Origin: an uncultured Bacteroidales bacterium
GTDB taxonomy: Bacteria; Bacteroidota; Bacteroidia; Bacteroidales; UBA11471
Direction of reading: 5' to 3'
Length of the DNA: 64,000 nt
Assembly (NCBI GenBank): GCA_947625885.1
Contig: CANQQA010000001.1
Location: 173,059 to 237,058 of the forward strand
In this document: piece by piece, positions 18,878 through 26,745 of the stretch
Position numbering within the stretch: position 1 is the first letter of the stretch
How the letters are laid out: every line of letters starts with the position of its first letter
Notes under the pieces: model-generated
The model's database searches: none
What the model saw: only the letters and a program-made list of their open reading frames with translations
What the model was told of the DNA's origin: nothing
Made by a program: the position numbers and the translations under genes

Positions 18878-19499
18878 ATTTTACCCTCAGATTATCAATT
18901 TCTTTCTGAACCCCGTCCAAAAATCGGGAAGCGTGCGCCCCGTCCATTTGCGTGTGGTGGAACTGGAAAGAAACGGTAAGTGTCGTCTTCAACAGGCGGC
19001 GTTTGTATTTGCCCCAAATAAGAAACGGATTATTAAAAATGCCGCTGTACATACCGACAGCACCGTCTATTTCATATTGTGCCAATGCGGACGTTCCGAT
19101 AACCATGCTTTCCGTCAAGTCGTGATCGACGCAACTTTCTGCCACTCGTTCAGTAAGTTGCAGATAGTGTTGATTAAATAAAGATAAATCATCGCAGCAA
19201 GGAATATCACACGAACTTACTCCGCCCTTTCTGTTGGCGACAATGGTGTTTACTGCAAGGGTATCGTACTGCATCAGTTTACCGCCTACGGGCAGCAGAT
19301 AAAATTCTTTCACGCTCCTTGCGGCTCTGCCGATGCACCAGCACATCAACATATTAAACTTCATGCCCGATTTCCGGCTGATTTTTACAAGGCGCGACAC
19401 ATCGAGTGTCTTAAAGAACGTTACCATTGGCATGGGTGCGTTCATCCACATTTCAAAGGCGTATGCACGGTTGGTTTCTTGGGGATTTACTTCTTTCAT
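18876..19499 (-). CDS. Chloramphenicol acetyltransferase-like protein
   Basis: A 207-residue acyl-CoA-dependent acetyltransferase of the CAT (CatA) fold. The catalytic HHxxxDG motif is present as FQFHHTQMDGAHASRFLDGV near the C-terminus, with general-base His 182 and structural Asp 186. The N-terminal RAYAFEMWMNAPMPMV segment and FNMLMCWCIGRAA are also family-like. Length is slightly below that of clinical CATs (about 213-220). Whether the substrate is chloramphenicol or another hydroxyl compound cannot be told from sequence; housekeeping-type homologues without resistance activity are common in Bacteroidales. The gene is more AT-rich than its surroundings and lies beside a tRNA and a broken phage-type gene, consistent with acquisition. 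Confidence 0.85.
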   Translation of the reverse strand: MKEVNPQETNRAYAFEMWMNAPMPMVTFFKTLDVSRLVKISRKSGMKFNMLMCWCIGRAARSVKEFYLLPVGGKLMQYDTLAVNTIVANRKGGVSSCDIPCCDDLSLFNQHYLQLTERVAESCVDHDLTESMVIGTSALAQYEIDGAVGMYSGIFNNPFLIWGKYKRRLLKTTLTVSFQFHHTQMDGAHASRFLDGVQKEIDNLRVK

Positions 19500-19712
19500 G
19501 CTTAATGCTATACTTTACCCAAAACGTAATTACGGATAAGTTGCTTTAGGTGTTATACAAGAATTGCAGTTATCAGTTCTGTCCTTGATAATCTATCGTC
19601 ACACTGTCACTATTTGATGTTAAGGTCAAATGATTAGGGCAGATTGAGAATCATTCCGTTTTTGCCTTATTGAAATCTTCATAAATGCCATGCTTTCAAA
19701 TCGTCCAATATT

Positions 19713-20078
19713 CTATTTTAATAGCTTGCGGTCGTTGTTGTCACCCTCCATGTCCTTATGGGCATAAGTACCGCCGTATCGTCCTGCTTTTGCTTGTAAA
19801 CTTATGGCATTGGTACGGGCAACAAACTCTTTCACACTAATCTTAAAACTGTTGAGTCCCGATTGATTTCTAATTGTGGCGAATTCGCCATAATTAAAAA
19901 CGGGATTGTAAACTTTCTCCCAAATGCCGATATATTCAAGTGTATTCCGGTTGCGCAGCCAATCTGTGATAAAGAAATCTCCGTCTTTGGCACGCAACAT
20001 ATCTGTCAAACAAATATAATCCTCGTCATTGACTTTAACAACGCTTATTTCGGTATCTTTTACTATAATCTTTGCCAT
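19713..20078 (-). pseudogene. KilA-N domain protein, apparently truncated
   Basis: A 121-residue frame that begins like a Bacteroidota KilA-N DNA-binding protein: MAKIIVKDTEISVVKVNDED, YICLTDMLRAKDGDFFITDW and IRNQSGLNSFKISVKEFV, ending at the YGGTYAHKD segment. Full-length relatives continue past AHKD with a second half of about 150 residues. Here the frame turns to unrelated residues (MEGDNNDRKLLK) and stops. KilA-N proteins are typical of phages and mobile elements. About 210 bases of low-quality sequence separate it from the CAT-like gene, so this is best read as a 5' fragment. It has its own promoter-like element, so a short protein may still be made. Confidence 0.7.
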
Positions 20079-20107
20079 TCTATTGATGTTTCTTTGGGTT
20101 CCAGTCG

Positions 20108-20115
20108 CAAAGGTA
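20108..20115 (-). promoter_or_regulatory. -7 promoter element for the KilA-N fragment
   Basis: TACCTTTG on the minus strand, 30 bases upstream of the start codon. Confidence 0.55.
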
Positions 20116-20255
20116 GTTACAATCCATTAAATTATATCCTTTGGAAAGAACTATTTACGGCTGAAAGATTTATGTTTATTTTAGTAGTATCTTTTATTAT
20201 ACCCCCCCCTATTAAATGGGCTGAAAAAGATTCAGGAAGGGCGGGAAAGAAAGGG

Positions 20256-20798
20256 CTATAATGCGAAGTTGCGGGGATAGCGGGCGTGGCGATGGCGGTA
20301 ATAGTCTTTGATTTCAGCCATATCTTTTTCGACGTCGCCCGACGGGAAAAGGCTTCGGGTCATGCCGATACATTTTTCTTTGTAGTCGATGTAAGCAAGA
20401 ACGATGGGCACCTGCGCTTTGAGGGCGATGTAATAAAAGCCGCGCTTCCAGTCGGGATTGGCTTTGCGGGTGCCTTCGGGGGTAACGGCTATGGCAAGGC
20501 GGGGGCTGCTGGCAAAGCGTTCTGCCAGCACATCGGTGAGCGACGAGGCGGCGGTGCGCTCCACCGGCACGCCGCCCATGGCACGCAGCAGCAGATTGAG
20601 GGGAAAGAAAAACCACGCCTTTTTCATCAGGAATCCGGCACGCCGCCCTATCGCGCCGTAAGCGAGTTCACCCAAAATAAAATCCCAGTTGCTGGTGTGG
20701 GGCGCCACGCAAATGACGCATCGCGGATAGTCGGGTGTCGATACCTCCACCCGCCAACCCGCCGCGCGCAAAATTGCCCGAAAAAGGCGTTTCTTCAT
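20256..20798 (-). CDS. PlsC-like 1-acylglycerol-3-phosphate acyltransferase
   Basis: A 180-residue acyltransferase of the PlsC superfamily, transferring acyl chains to lysophosphatidate or a related lipid at the inner membrane. The catalytic HX4D motif appears as PHTSNWDF (His 34, Asp 39), and the substrate-phosphate motif as VTPEGTRK near residue 109. It is short for the family (usually 200-250) and has only a weak N-terminal hydrophobic segment, so it fits the small Bacteroidota subgroup often annotated simply as acyltransferase. It follows the 93-residue gene by 18 bases and is probably co-transcribed with it. The exact acceptor lipid is unknown. Confidence 0.85.
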   Translation of the reverse strand: MKKRLFRAILRAAGWRVEVSTPDYPRCVICVAPHTSNWDFILGELAYGAIGRRAGFLMKKAWFFFPLNLLLRAMGGVPVERTAASSLTDVLAERFASSPRLAIAVTPEGTRKANPDWKRGFYYIALKAQVPIVLAYIDYKEKCIGMTRSLFPSGDVEKDMAEIKDYYRHRHARYPRNFAL

Positions 20799-20816
20799 GT
20801 TTACAGAAATGGCAGA

Positions 20817-21098
20817 CTATTCTTTGCCGCCCAATTCTTTCATGACTTCGCCTATGGCTGCATCGAAGTCCTGTATCAATTTCCGATAGTATCTCTTTAC
20901 GAGTTTGGGATTGTCTTTGCCGTCGGGAGTACCCGTACGACGCAGGAAATCGTCCTGTATGTCGAGTATCTTGTCAATAAGACCGTTGCATTTTTCGTCC
21001 GTCATATCGGGTGTACAGTCGCGCATAAACAGGCATTCGTTTACCAATTCCACCGTGATGAAATTGATTTCGCGTTTCAAATCTCTTTTGTTTGCCAT
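20817..21098 (-). CDS. Small conserved hypothetical protein
   Basis: A 93-residue soluble, highly charged and probably all-helical protein (MANKRDLKREINFITVELVN at the start, LVKRYYRKLIQDFDAAIGEV near the end). No signal peptide or membrane helix. I believe similar small proteins occur in many Bacteroidales, but no function is known to me. It precedes the PlsC-like gene by 18 bases, so a two-gene operon is likely. Confidence 0.75.
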   Translation of the reverse strand: MANKRDLKREINFITVELVNECLFMRDCTPDMTDEKCNGLIDKILDIQDDFLRRTGTPDGKDNPKLVKRYYRKLIQDFDAAIGEVMKELGGKE

Positions 21099-21132
21099 AG
21101 TCGTAAATTTTTATTTATATGCGAAGATACGC

Positions 21133-21169
21133 AAAATCGGCGAAACAACAAACACCGCTCGCCGATTTT
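21133..21169 (-). terminator. Hairpin terminator after the acyltransferase-3 gene
   Basis: An 11-bp stem AAAATCGGCGA / TCGCCGATTTT with a 15-base loop and T-rich on the plus side. It lies between the acyltransferase-3 gene and the 93-residue gene. Confidence 0.65.
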
Positions 21170-21209
21170 TTATAACAGACTGCCCGCAACAGCGGTCAAT
21201 AAGCGAGAA

Positions 21210-22331
21210 TCACCGACCGCCGGTGATGAAAGCGGTGGTGCGGGGCAGGTATTTTTTCAGCACGTAATAGGCACCCAGCCCCGCTAAGATGATGATCGTC
21301 GGCGACAGGAAATAGACGAGCAACAGCATGGCATCGCCCTGCGGGTGCAATACAATACATAAAACTTTTACAGTCCAACCCAAAAACAAGCCGTGGTAAG
21401 CATAAATGAAGAAGCTGCTTTCCGAAAGAAATTTATTGGCTCGCCAAGTCCCTTTTCCGATAAAATGAGCCGTCAACGACACGGCAAAAAACATGCCTAT
21501 CAATATATTTATATTTTCCAAATAGGTACACCATTCATACTCTCGCAACACTAAAATGACAAGCGATAACAGCAGATACAGCACACCCGCCTGTCGCCAA
21601 TAGGATTGCCCTTTGACGGCAAAATTTATTCCGTGTATGGAAAAATATGCCCCTAACGAAAAGAAAAACAGCGCCGTGATACTGAATCCCGGCAACGTAA
21701 GCCAAAAATCAGCAACCCAGCAAATTCCCAGTGCGATTACAACATACTGTTTCAATTTTTTCACCGCCCAATAAACCAACGGCGAAAACAACATGACCAC
21801 CATCAAATCGCGGAGAAACCACAATGGTCCATTAATCGGAAGCTGAAAAACAGAATTTTCATCATACCAAAATTTCAATAACCAATCTTGAAATGTGTAA
21901 TCACATACCGCCATACCTGCTTCGCTCTTCAAGCCGGAGAAAAATACCGCACTTAAAAGGATTAAAAGTGCCACTGCAAAATTCCAAAAGATATAGGGTA
22001 TCAACAACGTATGCACTCGCTTTTTGAGTTTCCGACCATAAACCGATTTTGTGAATGTTGTCGTTTTGTAGAAAAACAAAAATCCGGAAATGAAAAAGAA
22101 AAGCGGTACGGCAATACGGGCGAATATTCCGGAAAAAAGATATGAAATATTATCGTAAAACCAATGTCCGTCAGGAGGCATTATCGACACGCCCTTTATT
22201 TCTATTTTATCAAGTATTGCCGAGTGAATCAACACCACTCCGGCTATCAGCGGAAAACGCAGAAATGCAATGGTCTGCGACAGTATCTCTTCGTTTGTTT
22301 TTTTCAAGATAGAATCCATAAGCGACTTCAA
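21210..22331 (-). CDS. Acyltransferase 3 family membrane protein
   Basis: A 373-residue polytopic membrane protein of the acyltransferase-3/OafA family, which O-acylates surface sugars such as lipopolysaccharide, capsule or other glycans. The first helix has the expected ending in LIAGVVLIHSA with the conserved His. FFFISGFLFFYKTT and NGPLWFLRDLMVVMLFSPLV carry the family's ISG and WFLR motifs. About ten hydrophobic segments are visible. The coding sequence is more AT-rich than its neighbours, often seen for surface-polysaccharide genes. The acceptor is unknown. An alternative start (MDSILKK) lies four codons downstream. Confidence 0.85.
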   Translation of the reverse strand: MKSLMDSILKKTNEEILSQTIAFLRFPLIAGVVLIHSAILDKIEIKGVSIMPPDGHWFYDNISYLFSGIFARIAVPLFFFISGFLFFYKTTTFTKSVYGRKLKKRVHTLLIPYIFWNFAVALLILLSAVFFSGLKSEAGMAVCDYTFQDWLLKFWYDENSVFQLPINGPLWFLRDLMVVMLFSPLVYWAVKKLKQYVVIALGICWVADFWLTLPGFSITALFFFSLGAYFSIHGINFAVKGQSYWRQAGVLYLLLSLVILVLREYEWCTYLENINILIGMFFAVSLTAHFIGKGTWRANKFLSESSFFIYAYHGLFLGWTVKVLCIVLHPQGDAMLLLVYFLSPTIIILAGLGAYYVLKKYLPRTTAFITGGR

Positions 22332-22352
22332 ATTTTATTTGTTTCAATGCCG

Positions 22353-22360
22353 CAAAGATA
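22353..22360 (-). promoter_or_regulatory. -7 promoter element for the acyltransferase-3 gene
   Basis: TATCTTTG on the minus strand, 21 bases upstream of the start codon. Confidence 0.6.
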
Positions 22361-22510
22361 AAAAATATTGTAATATACATAAGATTTTATTCGCTAATTT
22401 TTCACGTTTTTTTATTTTCCGATTTCCAAAAGCGGAAAAACAGATTTTACATTCAGCAAAAGAAAACAGCGCATATCGGCACAGCAGCCTGTTGCGGAAG
22501 CGTGTACAGG

Positions 22511-22540
22511 CAAAAAAAACTCCGCCTTACGGCGGAGTTT
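22511..22540 (-). terminator. Terminator of gdhA
   Basis: Stem AAACTCCGCC / GGCGGAGTTT with a 4-base loop, followed on the minus strand by a run of T residues (AAAAAAAA on plus at 22512-22519). It begins about 20 bases after the gdhA stop. Confidence 0.88.
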
Positions 22541-22562
22541 CCTGAAAAAAAGTGTGGAATGA

Positions 22563-23897
22563 TTAGAGAATGCCTTGCGCCATCATGGCTTTGGCAACTT
22601 TCATAAATCCGGCTACATTGGCACCTTTTACGTAATTGACGTACCCGTCGGGTTGTTTTCCGTATTTTACGCATTGGGTGTGAATGTCGAACATGATTTG
22701 TTTGAGACGGGCATCGACTTCTTCTTTCGTCCAGCTCAGTTTGATGGAGTTCTGCGTCATTTCGAGACCGCTCACCGACACGCCGCCGGCGTTGGCAGCT
22801 TTGCCCGGAGCATAGAGAATTTTGGCTTTGAGGAATTCCTCGATAGCTTCGGGGGTGGAGGGCATGTTGGCGCCTTCGGACACGGCGAAGCAGCCGTTGG
22901 CAAGCAGGGCGCGGGCGTCGTCACCGTCGATTTCGTTCTGGGTAGCCGACGGCATGGCGATGTCGCATTTTTCGTTCCAAGGACGTGCGCCTGCCACGTA
23001 TTTGCAGCCGTATTTTTCGGCATATTCACGAATACGACCGCGATAGATGTTCTTCAATTCAAAGATGTATGCCAGTTTTTCGGCGTCGATGCCGTCGGGG
23101 TCGTAAATGTAGCCGTCGCTGTCGGACATGGTGATGACTTTTGCGCCGAGGCTTATCAGTTTTTCGACGGTGTATTGCGCCACGTTGCCGGCACCCGACA
23201 CGGCAACCACTTTGCCCTTGATGTCGATGTTGCGGGTTTTCAGCATTTCGAGCAGGAAGTACACGTTGCCGTAACCGGTGGCTTCGGGGCGAATGAGCGA
23301 ACCGCCGAATTCGAGACCCTTACCGGTGAACGTTCCGGTGTTTTCGCGAGCCATTTTCTTATACATACCGTACATATAGCCCACTTCGCGACCGCCTACG
23401 CCTATATCGCCGGCGGGTACGTCGGTTTGCGGACCGATGTGGCGCCACAATTCGGCTACGAAAGCCTGACAGAAACGCATGATTTCGCCGTCGGACTTAC
23501 CGCGCGGGCTGAAATCGGAACCGCCTTTGCCGCCGCCCATAGGCAGGGTGGTGAGGGAGTTTTTGAATGTCTGCTCGAAAGCAAGGAATTTCAGAATGGA
23601 GAGGTTCACCGACGAGTGGAAGCGGATACCGCCTTTGTACGGACCGATGGCGTTGTTGTGCTGTATGCGGTAGCCCATGTTGGTCTGCACCTGACCTTTG
23701 TCATCGACCCACGTAACGCGGAAAGAGAAGATGCGGTCGGGTATGCACAATCTTTCAATCAGATTGTAACGGTCGAACTCGGGGTGCTCGTTGTAAGCCT
23801 CCTCGATAGTACTCAACACTTCGGCAACCGCCTGATGATACTCCGGTTCGTTGGGGAAGCGTCTTTTCAAATCACTAATTACTTTTTGAGCATTCAT
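22563..23897 (-). CDS. gdhA: NADP-type glutamate dehydrogenase
   Basis: A 444-residue hexameric-type glutamate dehydrogenase that makes glutamate from 2-oxoglutarate, ammonia and NAD(P)H, the main ammonia-assimilating reaction in Bacteroides relatives. The N-terminal domain contains PYKGGIRFHSSVNLSILKFL and PMGGGKGGSDFSPRGKSDGE with the catalytic Lys region. Then come DVPAGDIGVGGREVGYMYGM and the Rossmann motif VAVSGAGNVAQYTVEKLISL. Length and motifs match the bacterial 440-450-residue class, usually NADP-specific; coenzyme preference is inferred. It has its own promoter and terminator and is divergent from aroA. Confidence 0.96.
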   Translation of the reverse strand: MNAQKVISDLKRRFPNEPEYHQAVAEVLSTIEEAYNEHPEFDRYNLIERLCIPDRIFSFRVTWVDDKGQVQTNMGYRIQHNNAIGPYKGGIRFHSSVNLSILKFLAFEQTFKNSLTTLPMGGGKGGSDFSPRGKSDGEIMRFCQAFVAELWRHIGPQTDVPAGDIGVGGREVGYMYGMYKKMARENTGTFTGKGLEFGGSLIRPEATGYGNVYFLLEMLKTRNIDIKGKVVAVSGAGNVAQYTVEKLISLGAKVITMSDSDGYIYDPDGIDAEKLAYIFELKNIYRGRIREYAEKYGCKYVAGARPWNEKCDIAMPSATQNEIDGDDARALLANGCFAVSEGANMPSTPEAIEEFLKAKILYAPGKAANAGGVSVSGLEMTQNSIKLSWTKEEVDARLKQIMFDIHTQCVKYGKQPDGYVNYVKGANVAGFMKVAKAMMAQGIL

Positions 23898-23972
23898 TGT
23901 ATTTTATAATTAAAAGTGAAAAATAAATTTCAGTTTTACGAAAATAAAAGGTCGTTTCTTTTATTTCGGCGG

Positions 23973-23980
23973 CAAAGATA
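23973..23980 (-). promoter_or_regulatory. -7 promoter element for gdhA
   Basis: TATCTTTG on the minus strand, 75 bases upstream of the gdhA start. The AT-rich divergent gap from 23898 to 24223 otherwise holds only the aroA promoter. Confidence 0.65.
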
Positions 23981-24196
23981 ATTCAAAATTTGAAAATAAT
24001 AAAACATATCGGCATTTTTTTGACAAATAGCGAACAAGAAAATTCTTTCTTTTACAAAAAGTCTTGTTTTATTTATTTTATCAGACATTTTGCTATCGTC
24101 GCTCCTACTCTATTCCTGTTATGAAACCATATCCACTTACTTTTTTATCATCGCAACAAAACCGCGTTATCGAATGGCGTTTCCTGAAAAATCGTT

Positions 24197-24204
24197 ATTT
24201 TTGC
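24197..24204 (+). promoter_or_regulatory. -7 promoter element for aroA
   Basis: TATTTTTG matches TAnnTTTG and lies 19 bases before the aroA ATG. Confidence 0.68.
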
Positions 24205-24223
24205 AACTTGTAACGAAACAGAT

Positions 24224-25450
24224 ATGAGTTTACTTCTTTCTGCACCGAAACGCATCGCGGCACGCATCGAGCTGCCGTCGTCGAAAAGCATCTGCAACCG
24301 CGCATTGATATTGAATGCGTTGTCGGACAGCCGGTTTCCGCTCGAAAACATTTCGGACTGCGACGATACGCAGGTTATGGTGAAAGCCTTTTCCGAAAAC
24401 TGCCGCGACATCGACATCAAGGCGGCGGGTACCGCCATGCGCTTCCTGACCGCCTACCTGTCGCAGCGCGAAGGCGTGTGGACGATTACGGGCACCGAAC
24501 GTATGCGGCACCGCCCCATACGGCTGTTGGTCGATGCGCTCCGCACGTTAGGGGCGCATATCGACTACCTCGCCGAAGAGGGATTCCCCCCGCTGCGCAT
24601 CGAGGGGCATCGACTGTCGGGCGGCAACCTGTCGCTGAACGGTGGCGTAAGCTCGCAATATATCTCGGCGCTGCTGATGATTGCCCCTTGCATGGAAAAC
24701 GGTCTGACACTGACCCTTACGGGCGAAATGATTTCGCGCCCCTACATCGACATGACGCTGGGCATGATGCGGCAGTGGGGCGCGACGTGCGAACGGCACG
24801 GCAGTGAAATACGGGTGGCGCGGGGTGGTTACACGCCTGTGCCGTACAGCGTGGAGTCGGACTGGTCGGCAGCGTCGTACTGGTATGAAATGGCGGCGCT
24901 GCTGCCCGACAGTGTGATAGAGCTGCCCCGACTGCACGAAAAGAGTTTGCAGGGCGATGCCCGCGTGGCGGAGTTTTTTGCGCACTTGGGCGTCGCTACC
25001 GAATTTACGACCGACGGCGTGCGCCTGCACCATACCGGCACCGCCGACACCTCGCTCCTGTCGCTCGACCTCTCCGACCAGCCCGACTTGGCGCAGACGC
25101 TCGTCGTTACCTGTCTGCTGCTGCAACGCCCGTTCTGCTTCACCGGACTGCAATCGCTGCGCATCAAGGAGACCGACCGCATCGCGGCGTTGGAGTGCGA
25201 ATCGGCAAAATTAGGCTACCGCCTCTCCGACCGCGACGACTCCGTCGTAGAGTGGCACGGCGAGCGGTGCGCGCCGCAAGTCCGCCCGCAGATAGAAACC
25301 TACGACGACCATCGTATGGCAATGGCATTCGCGCCTGCCGCCGTCGCCGTACCCGCGTTGGAAGTGCTGCACCCCGAAGTGGTGAGCAAGTCGTACCCCG
25401 CCTACTGGACACATCTGCGACAGGCAGGATTTACCCTAAAAGAAAAATAA
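24224..25450 (+). CDS. aroA: 3-phosphoshikimate 1-carboxyvinyltransferase (EPSP synthase)
   Basis: A 408-residue EPSP synthase joining shikimate-3-phosphate and phosphoenolpyruvate in the chorismate pathway. Visible motifs: the N-terminal LPSSKSICNRALILNAL (substrate Lys/Ser region), AAGTAMRFLTAYLS (the GTAxR loop near residue 67), SSQYISALLMIAPCME, LRIKETDRIAALECESAKLG (late active-site Lys-Glu-x-Asp-Arg) and DDHRMAMAFAPAAVAVP. It is slightly shorter than E. coli AroA (427), as usual in Bacteroidota. It is followed 7 bases later by a small membrane protein gene and then an ABC permease, an operon-like layout without obvious functional link. Confidence 0.96.
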   Translation: MSLLLSAPKRIAARIELPSSKSICNRALILNALSDSRFPLENISDCDDTQVMVKAFSENCRDIDIKAAGTAMRFLTAYLSQREGVWTITGTERMRHRPIRLLVDALRTLGAHIDYLAEEGFPPLRIEGHRLSGGNLSLNGGVSSQYISALLMIAPCMENGLTLTLTGEMISRPYIDMTLGMMRQWGATCERHGSEIRVARGGYTPVPYSVESDWSAASYWYEMAALLPDSVIELPRLHEKSLQGDARVAEFFAHLGVATEFTTDGVRLHHTGTADTSLLSLDLSDQPDLAQTLVVTCLLLQRPFCFTGLQSLRIKETDRIAALECESAKLGYRLSDRDDSVVEWHGERCAPQVRPQIETYDDHRMAMAFAPAAVAVPALEVLHPEVVSKSYPAYWTHLRQAGFTLKEK

Positions 25451-25457
25451 TCGGACG

Positions 25458-25883
25458 ATGGGACTTCTGTACATCTTTCTCTCGGTAGTGCTGTTGGGCG
25501 CGGTGTGCTATGCGTGGAGCCGACGGCACCCGACCGAAAACGATGCAGCGCCCGAAAACGAGCCTGCCGACGGAGAGTGCTGCGGTCGCCACATCGTGTG
25601 CGAGAAAGAGAGTCTGCTGGCGGCGGCAAGCCGTGAAATCGTCTATTACGACGATGAGGAACTCGACCGCTACAAAGGAAAAACAGCCGACAGCTATACG
25701 CCCGAAGAAACGGCGGAATTTGAAGAAGTATTCTACACGCTGGCGGGAAACGAAGTCGCCGGTTGGGCGCGCAGCCTGCAACTGCGCGGCGTAGAGCTGC
25801 CTACGGCACTCAAAGAAGAGGTGCTGCTCGTCGTTTCCGAGCGGCGGAACAGACCGGATAAAAAAGAGAACTCCAAGCCATGA
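25458..25883 (+). CDS. Small membrane-anchored hypothetical protein with CC-x(5)-C motif
   Basis: A 141-residue protein with one N-terminal membrane helix (LLYIFLSVVLLGAVCYAW), then an acidic linker, then a soluble domain. The domain starts with ECCGRHIVCEKESLLAAA, three cysteines and a histidine that could bind metal. It continues with an acidic stretch IVYYDDEELDRYKGK and a helical end with ALKEEVLLVVSERRN. No function is known to me. Its stop overlaps the start of the metal-type ABC permease by 4 bases (ATGA), so tight coupling and a role connected with that permease are possible, as inference. Confidence 0.8.
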   Translation: MGLLYIFLSVVLLGAVCYAWSRRHPTENDAAPENEPADGECCGRHIVCEKESLLAAASREIVYYDDEELDRYKGKTADSYTPEETAEFEEVFYTLAGNEVAGWARSLQLRGVELPTALKEEVLLVVSERRNRPDKKENSKP

Positions 25884-26695
25884 CGGAAATATTGCAATAC
25901 GCTTTTTTCAGAAATGCCCTGTGGGCAGTGGTGCTTATCGGCGTGATAAGCGGCATCGCAGGCACCTACATCGTAACCCGCCGTATGGTGTTCATCACGG
26001 GGGGCATCACGCACGCCTCGTTCGGCGGATTGGGCATCGGACTGTTTTTAGGCATCAACCCCACATTGAGTGCGCTGTTTTTTGCCGCAGGCTCCGCGCT
26101 GGGCATCGGGTGGCTCTCGCGGCGAGGCACGGTGCGCGAAGATTCCGCCATTGCCACGCTGTGGGCGCTGGGTATGGCAACGGGAGTCATCTGCATCTTC
26201 AAGACACCCGGGTATGCGCCCGGACTGAATGAATTTCTTTTCGGCAACATACTCACCGTAACGACTGCCGATTTGTTGTGGTTCGCCCTCTATGCCGGCG
26301 TGTTGATACTGCTGTTCGCCCTGTTTTACCGCCCGTTGGTGGCGACGGCATTCGACCGCGATTTCGCGGCGACCCGCCGGCTGCCGGTACGGCTCATCAA
26401 CTACACGATGATTGTCATGGTGTCGCTGTGCGTGGTGCTGACGATACGGCTGGCGGGCATCATGCTGTTGCTCTCGATGCTCACCGTTCCGCAAATGACG
26501 GTCGAGCTGTTCACCCGCCGCTACCGCACGATGCTCTGGGCGTCGGGCGTGCTGACGGCGGCAGGCGGCATCGCCGGTCTGTGGCTCGCCTATCTGCTCG
26601 ACGTGCCGGCAGGCGCGTGCATCGTGTTCCTGTTCATCGCCCTGTATGCGGCAGCCCGCAGCCTGTTACGGATATGCCGCGCCGTACAAAAGTAA
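25880..26695 (+). CDS. Metal-type ABC transporter permease (ZnuB/MntB family)
   Basis: A 271-residue inner-membrane permease of the ABC-3 family, which imports zinc, manganese or iron chelates with a binding protein and an ATPase. The N-terminal FRNALWAVVLIGVISGIAGT and VTRRMVFITGGITHASFGGL carry the family's conserved first helices and the SHA-like ITHASFGG motif. FGNILTVTTADL and the C-terminal LLLSMLTVPQMTVELFTRR are also typical. About eight hydrophobic segments. No ATPase or solute-binding gene is adjacent on this side. The metal cannot be assigned from this subunit alone. Confidence 0.92.
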   Translation: MTEILQYAFFRNALWAVVLIGVISGIAGTYIVTRRMVFITGGITHASFGGLGIGLFLGINPTLSALFFAAGSALGIGWLSRRGTVREDSAIATLWALGMATGVICIFKTPGYAPGLNEFLFGNILTVTTADLLWFALYAGVLILLFALFYRPLVATAFDRDFAATRRLPVRLINYTMIVMVSLCVVLTIRLAGIMLLLSMLTVPQMTVELFTRRYRTMLWASGVLTAAGGIAGLWLAYLLDVPAGACIVFLFIALYAAARSLLRICRAVQK

Positions 26696-26745
26696 GGCAA
26701 TAAACCGCGCGATTCGGAGTTTATATATAAGATAGTATTGCGTAT

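Noticed and set aside
18691..20255. Search for an attachment-site duplication of the tRNA-Ser 3' end
   Set aside because: No second copy of the T-arm/acceptor sequence was seen between the tRNA and 20255, so an integrated element with intact ends is not supported.
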